Positions 10,166 to 45,035 of a stretch of DNA of 64,000 nucleotides are shown one piece after another. Within the stretch, counting starts at the first letter, position 1. Every line of letters starts with the position of its first letter. Below the pieces are notes generated by a model. It saw nothing but the letters and a program-made list of their open reading frames with translations, searched no databases and was not told the DNA's origin. Source of the DNA: Cyprinodon diabolis (Eukaryota > Chordata > Actinopteri > Cyprinodontiformes > Cyprinodontidae); the NCBI GenBank assembly GCA_030533445.1, contig CM060062.1:17316164-17380163 (forward strand), in the 5' to 3' direction. A program made the position numbers and the translations under genes.

Positions 10166-10458
10166 GGCATGAACCAGCAAAAATATGTATTAACTTTAAG
10201 TCTTCTGTTACAGTGCTTGCATGTGAGATATTTAACTATAAGGTTAGGGCTTTGTCTTTCTTACAAATTAACTATTAAATACACAATACAGTAAGTTATT
10301 CATCTATCTTGCAGATCATTAGTCTGATTGTATGATTGATCAAGTTATTTGCAACAGCAAGAGGAGCTTATTGCTATTGACATTACAAAATAAAGCCAAA
10401 ATATGATATGGGGCTAAAGATCTGAGCCATTAAAATAATCAAGTAATGCATTATTTAT
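10166..10458. other. AT-rich intergenic sequence
   Basis: Nothing recognisable is seen. Confidence 0.4.
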
Positions 10459-11248
10459 TTAAAACTGACTGATCTTCCTGTTTTGATTATTGCTAGAAAA
10501 AGTTTTGATGAATTGATCCATAACAATTGACTTTGGTCTTCTGGCCTTGATGCAGAAAACACCCAAATTGCTTTTGCAATTGCAGGCTGCTGTACTCACT
10601 GGTAGTGCAATTGCTAACTTATAGAGAGAAAAAAACCTAATGAAAAACATCCTTGTAAGGCTTGAGAAAGACGGCAAATTCAACAACACTTGACAGGGGC
10701 ATCTTTCATGCTCGTTGATTTTTTTCCAAAAGCTTTCTTGTCTGGTGGAGTTCATGACTGAGATCTTCAAGATCACACTCATAAAATTCTGCTAAGTGAA
10801 GGATTGGGTCTTCTTGAAGAAATGTCTATGACACACCTTTCTTTGGGGAAACGCCTATCCATCTGTCCAATAAAAATAATAATTGCCATTGCGCCATGCT
10901 CCGGCTGTTGCTGGTGTCGTGGAGATGCTCCTGGCAGATGCAACAAAAGGCCATTGCCCAAATCGCCCCTGCATCTCTCTGCTTTTTGCTCTTTTGGCGC
11001 CAGGTATTTCTGTAAAAGAAAATGCCAGCAGATACTATACTTTAAAATCCAATTGATAAGCGCATTGCTCCCTACCTGGCTCTGATGGTTATCAATCCTC
11101 TGCAGTTCCGTTCCTGCAATTATGATCCTTGACCTGTTTCTGATTCATCCTCAGTTGTTTTTTTTAAACATTTACTTATAAAATTCCCCAAGTCTTTGAT
11201 GTCATCTTCTCTTTTTGTCTTCTCTTTTCTTCTCTTTGTGTCGGACAT
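10459..11248 (-). pseudogene. Transposase-like remnant (possibly hAT/ZMYM-like)
   Basis: On the minus strand an ATG at 11248 opens a basic peptide (MSDTKRRKEKTKREDDIKDL) resembling the first exon of ZMYM/TTF-type hAT transposases. Downstream, 10782-10459 encodes a 107-codon frame with FFSLYKLAIALPVSTAAC, like the region just before the hAT dimerisation motif. The expected ERSFS does not follow, so the frame is broken or the match is chance. No termini were found. Confidence 0.35.
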
Positions 11249-11379
11249 CTAAACACCAGACATTCTTAGTTTGCAGCGAATCAAACTTTAAAGGCTGCAA
11301 CCACCCGTTATCCTAATGGTAAAAACCATTTTATATTGGGGTGGGGGAAGTTCTAATGGCCCCCCAATTAAAGAAAACA

Positions 11380-11416
11380 TTATATATATATATATATATA
11401 GATATATATATATATA

Positions 11417-11454
<38 letters not shown>

Positions 11455-11465
11455 TATATATATAT
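11380..11465. repeat. (TA)n microsatellite
   Basis: TA dinucleotides with a few GATA interruptions form the left flank of the hAT derivative at 11466. Confidence 0.95.
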
Positions 11466-12269
11466 TAGGGATGGAACAGTTTATGAAAACCGTCCTAACC
11501 ATTCGATTCGACTGTCTCGGTTCAATTTGCGTGTGTTGCGTTAGGTTCATGCGCTGCTCCTTTTTCTTATAGGCGAAGCGTGTACACTCAAGAGCAGAAG
11601 GTGGGGGTACTGTGACCAAAGCCAACCACCAGTAGTAAACAAGAAGAAGAAGAAGCGAAGCAGCATAGTGTGTAGCAGAAAAAAATCAGTTGTTGTGGAG
11701 AATTGTGTGGATATGGCGAGTGGGAAAGAACAGAAGTTGGAAGACGTGCCAGCAGCACTTTATAGGTCTGCTGTATGGGACCACTTTGCATTTAGAGTGA
11801 CCTACGATGACGGCGGAGAGAAAGTTGTGGATAAAAGTGCAACAGTGTGCAAGCATTGTGCAACACGTTTTGTTTATGCTAACAACAACATGACCAACAT
11901 GTCAGGCTAACCCCGAAATCCCACCTACTCCGTCAGCGCTCCGCTCCGCCCCGCTGCGCTCCAGACCGCATGCAGAAAGCAAAGCATACAGCCTCCAATG
12001 TGGCTCCCGTCCGCTACGCTCTGAGTTCCTTGGAGATCCTAGAGGCCATGCACGAGATGATTAAATTCAAAGCAGCAAAACATGCGGAAATGATCCGCGG
12101 ATCATTAAACATATTTACAATTCATTACTTTTTTGGGATTTTTTCATTAATTTCATTAAATTTTATGGGATTTCGGTGTAACAATCAACATATACCGAAC
12201 CGAACCGAAAACCGTGACCACGAAACTGTGAACCGAATTGAACCTTGGATTTTGTGAACCGTTCCACCC

Positions 12270-12272
<3 letters not shown>
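11466..12272 (+). mobile_element. Non-autonomous hAT with BED-finger exon
   Basis: The ends are TAGGGATGGAACAGTTTATG on the left and, reverse-complemented, TAGGGGTGGAACGGTTCACA on the right. ATATATAT lies on both sides, as an 8-bp duplication would, but the locus is a TA microsatellite so this is weak support. Inside is a BED-type zinc finger (11713-11910) and GC-rich filler, then subterminal CGAACCGAACCG repeats near 12197. At 807 bp with no catalytic domain it is a deletion derivative of a ZBED-like hAT transposon. Confidence 0.75.
11713..11910 (+). pseudogene. BED zinc-finger N terminus of hAT transposase
   Basis: The peptide SAVWDHFAFRVTYDDGG, then CKHCATRFVYANNNMTNMSG, matches the BED finger of ZBED1-like hAT transposases (aromatic pair, then CxxC). 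It stops where the zinc-binding HLxxHH should follow, so the finger is incomplete and cannot fold normally. Confidence 0.75.

Positions 12273-12344
<72 letters not shown>
12273..12344. repeat. (TA)n microsatellite
   Basis: About 36 uninterrupted AT dinucleotides form the right flank of the hAT derivative. Confidence 0.95.
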
Positions 12345-12348
<4 letters not shown>

Positions 12349-13041
12349 TTTAGGTGGCGGTCCCCAAGGTTCCTGCTGCAGGGACGGCGTCTGATATTAA
12401 ATATATTTTGACACAAATATTTTTTGAAACAATAAACTATATATGTGAATATTATATGAAATTATGTAAACTATGACTTATACCTTTAAAAAACAAACAA
12501 GGATCAGATTTGTTATTTCGTCAACTATACTTCCAACTTTTCCTGTCTTAATCTTGGATTAGGCTTTGAGAAAGCATTTGTTCTGAACTAACTTTATATA
12601 ATTTAGCAGATTTAAACTGTTGAGCACAGTTTAAATCTTTTGAGGAATAGGCTACAGAATCACATAAGAGAACACTTTTGTATCCAGAAAAAACTCAAAT
12701 CGCTTAAAATAAAAGGTCAACTTTAAAAGTTATTTGTTACAGTGATGTCCAAATCAGTTTGATACAGATTCTAGGAAACTATGTCAGCAGCACCGTAAGA
12801 ATGTATTTTATGAACATGCAATAACTGTGTTTTGATGTCATATAACAGGTCAAATAAGTGAAGCCTTAACACCTCCACGTGTGTCTGTAAATGAAAAACT
12901 TTAACACAGGCTGACTTACAGATTGTGAGAATGGAGATTATGATGTTTTTTTCCTTCAATGCCTATAAAATAGTACCTTTGAGAGTATTTAAGGGTTGGA
13001 TAAAAAGAGTCGTCAAAATTGTACGGGACTTGAAGAAAACC
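12345..13041 (+). other. 5' flank and short 5' UTR of the second C1q gene
   Basis: No coding content is seen. From about 12800 the sequence is similar to the flank of gene 1 (3540-3740), which marks the duplicated promoter region. Confidence 0.6.
12964..12969 (+). promoter_or_regulatory. TATA box of C1q gene 2
   Basis: TATAAA in the context CCTATAAAATAG lies 78 bp before the chosen ATG. This would leave a 5' UTR of roughly 45-50 bases. The matching position in gene 1 is CATAAA. Confidence 0.5.
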
Positions 13042-14567
13042 ATGCTGAGAATGGAGACAATAATGATTTTACAATCGTTTCTTCTAATCTGCTCTTTTTC
13101 TACAGCTTTGCTTCAGTCAGACTCGGAGGATGAAATCCTTCCACATTCAAGGCAAACTAAAAAGAAAAGAGACACAGGAAATCTGTCTGACCACCAACAA
13201 AGATGTACACAGGACGTCAATGCTGTGCTGAGAGAGATGAGCGCCTCTTTGGGTGGACTCAAGGTTAGCGTGGAGTACTTACAGAGAGATATTGAAGGTA
13301 TGTTAATTAAGAAAACCAAAGCTTTAAACAATCAATTCTCTGAGTCAACTGTATATTTTTAATGGCATCACATTTCAATGTTTTCCTTTTACTCCTGCAA
13401 ACAGCTAAGACAAAAGAAATGGAGTTGCTGAAAGAACAGTACCAAGGTAATTATTAGAAAAAACACCTGATTTTATTAATAAAACTTCATATTAGAATAA
13501 ACTAAAAAATGCTTAAATTGATCTCAATTGTTATTTTTCAGAACAAGTAGCAAAAGTAAAAAAGCTGGAGCAGCAGTATCAAGGTATTTATCGTTTAATT
13601 TTAAGAACAATCTTATGTGATGCTTTTACATAATAGATGATGACCATATTTGACATGAGTCAGTTTTGCTCAAATGTTTGTAAATAATCTTTCTTATATG
13701 CAGTCAATTTTGAGGGTAAACCTGATTGAATTATTAGTGTTTTTTAGTGTGATTCTATAGAGTAAAGTTGAAAATGGAAAGACAAATATAATTTTTATTT
13801 AAGATTGAATCCAATTTCACTTTTTGAAATTAATTTACAGCTCAATTTCTAATTTTTTACTTTTTCAACTCATCCATTTATTTATTTGAACAAATATTTT
13901 TCTACCTACTAGATGGAACTGGGTTTGTTGTTTTTTAAGACATTGTTTTGTTTAAACTTCTAAATGTAAGACTGTTTATAAAAATTAATAACTTTTTGAT
14001 TCTGATGATGCTAACTTCATTTCTTACAGAAAAACGAGTGGCTTTCTCAGCTTCTCTGATGGCATCAGATTCAGGATATATTGGACCATTTAACACAAAG
14101 ACACCTCTAGTCTTCAGGAATGTTGTAGTTAATATTGGCAATGCCTACAACCCAAACACAGGTACACCAACATTGTGTTTAACATTTTTATACTCTCAAC
14201 AAATCCTAACATTAACCATTTCATATGTCTTTATATGATCAAATGTACAGACAAAATTATAATAGAAACATTGTGTTTCCCAGGTTTTTTCATTGCACCT
14301 GTGCGAGGAGCATATCACTTTGAGTTCTACTTACATTGTCATGGACATGCAACCTATTATACAGCTGCTGTGTTGGTCAAGAATGGAACTCCTGTATTTT
14401 CTGCATGGGAACATCAGCCTTCTTATTCTGTTAACCCATCGAATGGAGCCACATTGCTATTAGAGATTGGAGATGTTGTATTATTGCATCTGATAGAAAA
14501 TTCAAGAATTTATGACAATCAAAATCATCATACAACCTTTAGCGGCCATTTACTGTTTCCTATGTGA
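13042..14567 (+). CDS. Secreted C1q-domain protein, tandem copy 2
   Basis: Five coding exons: 13042-13297, 13405-13446, 13542-13583, 14030-14161, 14284-14567. All are GT-AG with phase 1 junctions, giving 251 aa. The layout is a signal peptide (residues 1-24, METIMIL plus hydrophobic core), an N-terminal helix with the conserved QRCTQD Cys, and a stalk of two 14-residue exons ([14 protein letters not shown] and EQVAKVKKLEQQYQ, each two heptads). The C1q domain follows (residues 114-251, VAFSAS to FSGHLLFPM). The 84-bp stalk exon of copy 1 has no counterpart: the acceptor-like AATTTACAG survives near 13835, but the exon is gone. An in-frame ATG at 12925 was rejected because it would place about 39 residues before the signal peptide and overlap the TATA box. 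Likely secreted and trimeric; ligand unknown. Confidence 0.87.
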
Positions 14568-14574
14568 TCGTGTG

Positions 14575-15060
14575 GTGTGGAGGCTGCAGCGCCTCAGACT
14601 GGAAGGAAATGAGAAGAGTGGTGAGAACAGCAGAGAGGATCATCGGGGCTCCCATCCCCTCGATTAAAGAAATGTTATCCCAGCGCTGCGTGTCCTGAGC
14701 CCCAACATCATCAATGACCCCTCACACCCCCACCATTGACTTTTCTCCATGCTGCCCTCTGGAACGAGGCTTAGCAGCATTCAATGCAGGCCCAGCAGAT
14801 TCTGCAACAGCTTCTTCCCCCACTGCCATCAGACTGCCTTACTGTTGAGAAAACTCAAAATCAAGTCACAGACTCTGCATCACACTGATAACACCAAAGC
14901 AAAATTCTGCATATTTGTACAATACATATTTTAATGCTCTGAACTACCATAGCAAGGTGTTTTTGCACCATGTCTTTTCTCCCACACTGTTTACATTTGT
15001 TCATTGCTGCACTTTATGGAATTTACATAACATGACAGTAAAAATTGTCCGAGAAGGTCA
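14575..15060 (+). mobile_element. LINE 3' fragment (Rex/L2-like), degenerate
   Basis: Plus-strand translation gives MRRVVRTAERIIGAPIPSIK, then after frameshifts NDPSHP and MLPSGTRL, and finally RFCNSFFPHCHQTALLL. This pattern (AERIIG, DPSHP, LPSGRR, SFFP) is the extreme C terminus of Rex/L2-like LINE ORF2. The insertion begins only a few bases after the C1q stop codon. The right end is approximate; shared flank with gene 1 (TTTTCACTGTAAAAATC) resumes near 15139. Confidence 0.75.
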
Positions 15061-16090
15061 TACATTGTTCCTTGTCCAAAAATGCCACAGGAGTTGATCA
15101 AAATGTATAACTAAATCTAATTTCCATAACTGCATACAATATATTTTCACTGTAAAAATCCTAATAGATATTTGATTTGGTCTTAATTGAAAATTTTAAG
15201 GTTGTTAGTCCATAATTTAGCAGTATAGTTAGCTTACACTGGCTTTTTGTTTGCCTTTTTTCACCTTCTTTGACTTTAAACATTTTGCTGTACACTATGA
15301 GTGTCCGGTTAAGGCTCCATGTAGGATGCGTCAAAGTCTCTTGAGATGTTTCATATTATCATCTAGGCAGTCTTTTCTGGATTATCTCTCCTCCTAAGCA
15401 TCAGGTAGCATTACTCTGCACCATGATTTTGGCTTTGTTTACTAAGAAAGATGCTCAACTATGAGTCTAGAGCTAAGCCATCTTTATTTAAACTGCCTCT
15501 ACTTTCCACCAGAGGGAGCACAGTTACGCCAAACACTTTTATTACCTTAAAAACACTCCAGTGTGCTGTTTTATGACTCCTTCTTCTGTGGAACAGGTAC
15601 AAAAGGTCAGCACATTTCTGTCAGAACGTAGCTTAAGTACCAATGCATGTGTTTGACTGTCTGTTCTCATTTTTATAAGGTTTACAATGAAAGTTTTTAT
15701 TCTCACATATCTCCTTTGTTGACAGAATTAATTAAATGATATATTCTATTTCTCATTCAGAAGTTAGGTTCTTAAAAAAAGTTGCATATCATAAATCACT
15801 GCTCTTCCCCGTGGATAGAGAAGGCATTGCAGTTTCCATCTAGATGGAAAGAGGTTGGGCCCTGGTAACATTGGAACGGGAACGGGAGGCCATGCCCACT
15901 CAGAGAGTCAGTTGTTCCTGCCCTGAACCAGAACCTGTTTATTTTATCAGTGTTTTGTTTTTGATTTTTCAGTTGGAAAAGGCAAAATTTCTGCACCACA
16001 AAGCAGGATTACTGGGTTAGCAAGAAGATATTAGGAGTAACCCTGACTTTAACAAAACTAAATCCTACTAAAGAAATCCTACTAAAAATA
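15061..16090. other. Intergenic sequence without a recognised gene
   Basis: AT-rich. Near 15139 it matches the 3' flank of C1q gene 1. A more GC-balanced block at 15800-15950 may be repeat-derived, but I cannot name it. Confidence 0.4.
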
Positions 16091-16600
16091 ATCTGACACA
16101 GTCATCAGTGCCAGATTATTCAAGCCTTTGATGGGAGTTCTCCAGCATACCTAAGTGTTTCTGAATGCCTAATTCCGACCAGTTCTGCCTCTGGACCTCT
16201 GATTCTGCCTGTTCAGGTTCTGATCTGTTTGCCTGACCTGTCCTCGGACTGCTGCTGTGCTCGGACTGCTGGAACTGATTCTTGACACCGTCCTGGATTT
16301 CTCTTTGGTACCTCTTTGGACCCCTGATCTCCTGGCTCTGACTCCTGAGGAAGTCTTTGACACCAGCTTTGGCTTCGCCCTCTGGAATATTCTGCCTTGC
16401 TTTATCTGCCTGTCCTCCGACTCCAGGGACATCAGAATCTGGGACCCTCTGGGCGTCTCCTGTCGCATCCCTGCAGAGGTTCCTGCCTTGGATGCCCACT
16501 GCAGATCCGTTTCTAAATAAACATTTTTGAGAAACCTGTCTGCCTCGAAGACTGGGTTCCACTGTTCTGACTGTGACATCATTCAGATAAAATATCACAG
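16091..16600 (+). repeat. Interspersed repeat with AATAAA tail, LTR-like
   Basis: A GC-richer block of short CTGGACCTCTG-like motifs is followed by AATAAACATTTTTGAG and a CCTGTCTGCCTCG tail ending near CTGACTGTGACA. The architecture (promoter-like body, poly(A) signal, short tail) is that of a solo LTR or a repeat 3' end. It is open for 160 codons on the minus strand, but this looks incidental. Confidence 0.4.
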
Positions 16601-16644
16601 CACATGCTAATAAATGTATTACTAATATCTTAAAAAATCATCAC

Positions 16645-17035
16645 AATGTATGGTAACACTTTACCATAACAATGGTTTATAACTGGTAAAGAGTTAATTC
16701 ATTGGACTAGTGATTAACAAATAGTTTATTAATATTTGGTAATCATTTATAAACTGCATCTAAACCATTTAGAAAAGGTAAATATATCATTGTGCCCTGG
16801 CATGTTAGTTTAGCCCTAACACTTAACATCAGTGGACCTGAATGTAATGTTAATGTTAATTTAGTCTGCCCTGTCATTTTGTACTTACCTTTACTCTTAC
16901 ATCAATGAGTTTAAGCTTTAATTAAATATCTGTTTACCTTATATAAATTGTTTAGATTCAGTTTTTAAATCATTATCAAACATTATTAAACTGTTAATCA
17001 TTAATAAATGGTCATCAAGAGGTCCTAAAAATTAA
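16645..17035. repeat. MITE-like interspersed repeat
   Basis: It starts with GGTAACACTTTACCATAAC and is made of TTAATNATTAATAAA-type blocks, like a common vertebrate MITE-like family with a GGTAACACTTTA terminus. The right end (GGTCCTAAAAATTAAA) is decayed. Confidence 0.4.
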
Positions 17036-17039
17036 ATAC

Positions 17040-20000
17040 ATCACAAAATTTAAAAAGCACACAGGTTTTATTGCATATCAATTTCATGTATAAATTCTTC
17101 ATAGCATTGGAAAGATTATATTTGGTATACATTGCTATTCTACAGAATTAACATCAGAGTCATATTTTTTCAATGAAATTTCTCTAAAGTACATCTGCAA
17201 TAATCACAAGCATTAAAAGAACTGCAATTTCAGAATTGTTCAACATTATTCTACAATCCTTTATTGTTTTTCATTAGGTCTTGTCCCATGAGTCTTTTCT
17301 GTCTTTCAGAACCTGCCCACACATCTGCCAGGCAGTCAGAACTTGAAGTCAAACCTACTAACCTAAACACATGTACAATAAGTGCATCTACATTTTTTTT
17401 TCTTTTACCTTTTTTATGTGTTTTTGAATTGATACACATTTCACAAATGGACATCATTATGACTGCTAAACACGTCATGCACAATAACTTTTTTTTCATT
17501 TGTTTTCAATAAACATAACAGAAGCGATATACAACTCAGATTTTAACAAAACAAGCATCATTCATTTAAACCCATATTTTTAAAAGGTTTTTTTTTTCTT
17601 CAGACATATGCACCATTGTTTTTCATTCTTTAAAATACTATACAGTTAAAAAGAAACTGTCTTTTTTTACTTTCTTCTGTAACAGGTGGGCAAAGAGCAA
17701 CCATGTTTTGCTATGCTGAAAAAAAATGTTTCAGTGACCAGAACACTTTGTGAAGTTTCCAAAATGGAATAGTTCAATGTTCAGTCGCTTCACACAGCGC
17801 ATGATTTTTACAGTAGTCCATGACATGAATAACTACACATAGTCAACCTAAAACCTTAGTGACCCAAGTCTTTACATTTTCTTAGCACAAATTGAAAAAC
17901 AATGTGTTTACAATGAATGGAATCTCATTCAGTAGAATTATATATATATTTATATATTTATAAAAAAAGACTTTAGTCTTAAGAAAATGAGATGCTGCAG
18001 CAGTCCTAGCATCATACTACCACCTGCTGTTGTGAATTGAAATTACAGTGCTTTAGTTCTATTCTTATTTCTCCTTGTTGAGCAGAGCTGCCCCAACTGT
18101 TAAAAGTCAAATCAGTTTAAAAATGGATCCAGGTCTGAGTTCAACCAAGAGACCAGAACTTGTTCTGCTCAGGGCTTGGTCCCAGTTGTTTTAAGTGCTA
18201 GACCAAAAGTAGCATGAGGCCTGTTTATGAAAGTCTATATGGGATTAAAAGTGATCTACACGACTTAACCCTGCCGACTACAAGTACCTTAAGTATATGT
18301 TTCATGCTGTTCATGACACAGCTAACTCTGCAGACTTGATAGGGGGAGTTCTCAGAGCAATCTAATGAGGGTTAAACTGGACAGACACATTTTAGGATGT
18401 CCACTCTGTTCTTTAAGAACCATGAGACAACACATTTCTGCCTACATAACCAGTAAATCTGCCATCTTCACAAGATTTTGACTGGATGCTGTGAGAATTT
18501 CTGACCAGAAAACTAACCTGAGACAAATCCCAAAAGATTACAACTTGTTGATTATACTACAAGTGATGCTAAAATTTACGTAACATGAGCCAACAATGGA
18601 ATCTGAAATCGAGACTCAATAATGATAATGTAATGCCCTTTAACTGACATTCAAAATTATGTTTATACAATTATATCCCTGGACAGAGAGGGCAAGAAAA
18701 CATCATATTCAGCAAAATTGTTGAAGTGAAACAATAAAAAGAGAACCAGGGTAAACCTGGAAATATGTTCCAATGCCAAACAGGAATCTATAACTAACCA
18801 CACTTGATTTGAAACTATAAATAAAGATAATTAAAACAAAAACTAACACATGGGGTCTTTTCATTTTGGCACACTAATTTGTCAAAGCCAGAGTTTCAGA
18901 ATCTTCCCCCTGCGTTCTGACATCTGATCCTTCCTTCCTTTTTCAAGAAAAACAGGGATGAAAAGACTTTTCTTCATGTTCATTTCTCAAGTCTCAACAA
19001 AATAACATAAAAATAAATACATGCACACACTTCTAAAATTACACATACAAGTGTTGTAAGGGAGAAAATGAAACCAACCGTGAGGCCTCTCGGAAATGAA
19101 ATGATTGTCAAAGAAAAAAAACAAAAACATTTTCTAAGGGTTGTTTGGCACATACCACTTTTGCTATTAACATCTAGGTTATTATTATTTTTACATCATG
19201 TGACAGCATCATATAAATTTGGTCCTTCTCTAAAATAATTAAATTAACAGTTGAGCACTTAAAAAAAAGCAATACTGTGGTATCTATAGGTAATAAAGTA
19301 AATACATTTAAATGATGACGCAATAAACAAAAGGAAAACACACTTTTAAGAAGAATTTTAGATCGGTTTCAGCAAGAGCAAATTTAGTAGCTAATTTTAA
19401 TGGCTTTTGGCCCACGTTGCTCATTACATCACATTTGAATTAATGACATGTTTCTCTATATGTAATTAATGAAAAATCAACAGCCTACTGATTCTGAATA
19501 TTCATTTATTTTGAATGGTGCTTTTGTTGATTCTGAAATTAAATAATAATTCAAATGATCAGAAGGTTAGTTGCCATGTCTACTGGAGAAAAATCTATAA
19601 AGAATCACTCATAAGTCCATTCCATTTCTCCTGAAACAGTGCCACCTGGTGGACATGCAGAGTCAGTGCTGCAATGCTTGTGTTGGGCATAGTGCTCAGA
19701 GACTAAGTGTCTATAGGGGAGCCTTTTACAGAGTGTGATGCTGCAGGGAGTCTTGTGCACTGGGGGAAGATCAGAGTGACACAGAATTTTAATGCTATAG
19801 ACAAGCATTCATCATGTCCTTCACATCAACAGGAGCTTAGCAGTGCTTTCTCTTAGACAGTTTTGCAGGATGGTTCACGAAGGAACACTCCCCGATTCCT
19901 CTGTCAAACTCGAATGTACACATAAACATGTGAACACAGGGATAGCCACACAAACTCACTCGCCCTGCCTTGAATGAATGTGACAATGAAATCCATCGCT

Positions 20001-20111
20001 GCCTTTTGTCTTCCGAGTGTCTTCAAAGTCTCTTATTTCTGTCTGTTTGTGAGACTAAATGTCCTCCTCCCCACACATTATTCCTTCTGCCTTTTCTTGG
20101 CCTCTCTATGC
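17040..20111 (-). other. prdm16: prdm16 3' UTR and downstream flank
   Basis: Directly behind the prdm16 stop codon lies about 3 kb of AT-rich sequence with no other gene. Minus-strand AATAAA signals occur at 17261-17266 and near 17066-17072, among others, so a long 3' UTR ending around 17.0-17.3 kb is plausible; mammalian PRDM16 also has a long one. The true cleavage site cannot be told from sequence alone. Confidence 0.5.
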
Positions 20112-44339
<24,228 letters not shown>

Positions 44340-44939
44340 CTGTTGGAGAGCATAAGTTAAAAAGATGATCCAAAAAACATGTTGATTTTTTTCCTGACAA
44401 TTTTTAATGAAATGAAATTAGTTTATTTTGATATTAGAACAAAAACTGGATATTTTTCCTCATTAAAGAAATTGAATAAAAATAAAAACTTCATAGGGCA
44501 AATGTAAATAAATAAGCATCTTAACAAATTGTGGCAAAAAGCTGTTCCTCAATCTTGTATTGTTTTGGACATTGTGGTACGGATTCCTTGACGTCAGCAA
44601 CTCTGTATGTGGGAGGGCGGTAATCAAGTCATGATATCTTGTGGTCATCGGTGTGATATTTATTGATTCTAGAGCAGCAACACTCATCTACAAACCTTTT
44701 GTCTCAGGCTTGTGGTGCATATGTTGCAAGGCAACAGGCAGCCAGGCTATTCAGGGGATCAAACTGCTTGTCAAATGCATGGTTGATGATTCCTTGCATT
44801 ATTTTCATATGGAATTCTTATGTTCTATGCATTTGAAAAGAAATGTTGATTTGTACTAGTTTATTGCGGTTAAGAAAGTATGTGTCCAAAGGACATTTCC
44901 TAAAAAACACAGTTTGCTTAATTTTTTTTTCTGCAGTTT

Positions 44940-45035
44940 TATTGAATTGTCTTTATAAAGTACCTTGAGAATACATGTGTTGAGAAATGGTGCTATATAA
45001 ATGACCTGAATTGAATTGAGTAATGAAAAGTACTT
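44940..45035 (+). repeat. Interspersed repeat tail
   Basis: TTATAAAGTACCTTGAGAAT followed by TGGTGCTATATAAATGACCTGAATTGAATTGA is the usual 3' tail of a widespread fish repeat (GCTATATAAATAAATTGAATTG type). A related tail lies at 59725-59795. Confidence 0.5.

Noticed and set aside
11380..12348. Tyr/Ile open frames over the TA microsatellites
   Set aside because: Pure repeat translation.
12925..13041. Upstream in-frame ATG codons for C1q gene 2 (and 3866 for gene 1)
   Set aside because: They precede or overlap the TATA box in gene 2 and would bury the signal peptide.
16116..16598. 160-codon minus-strand frame
   Set aside because: Lies inside an LTR-like repeat, has no recognisable motif, and overlaps other open frames on both strands.
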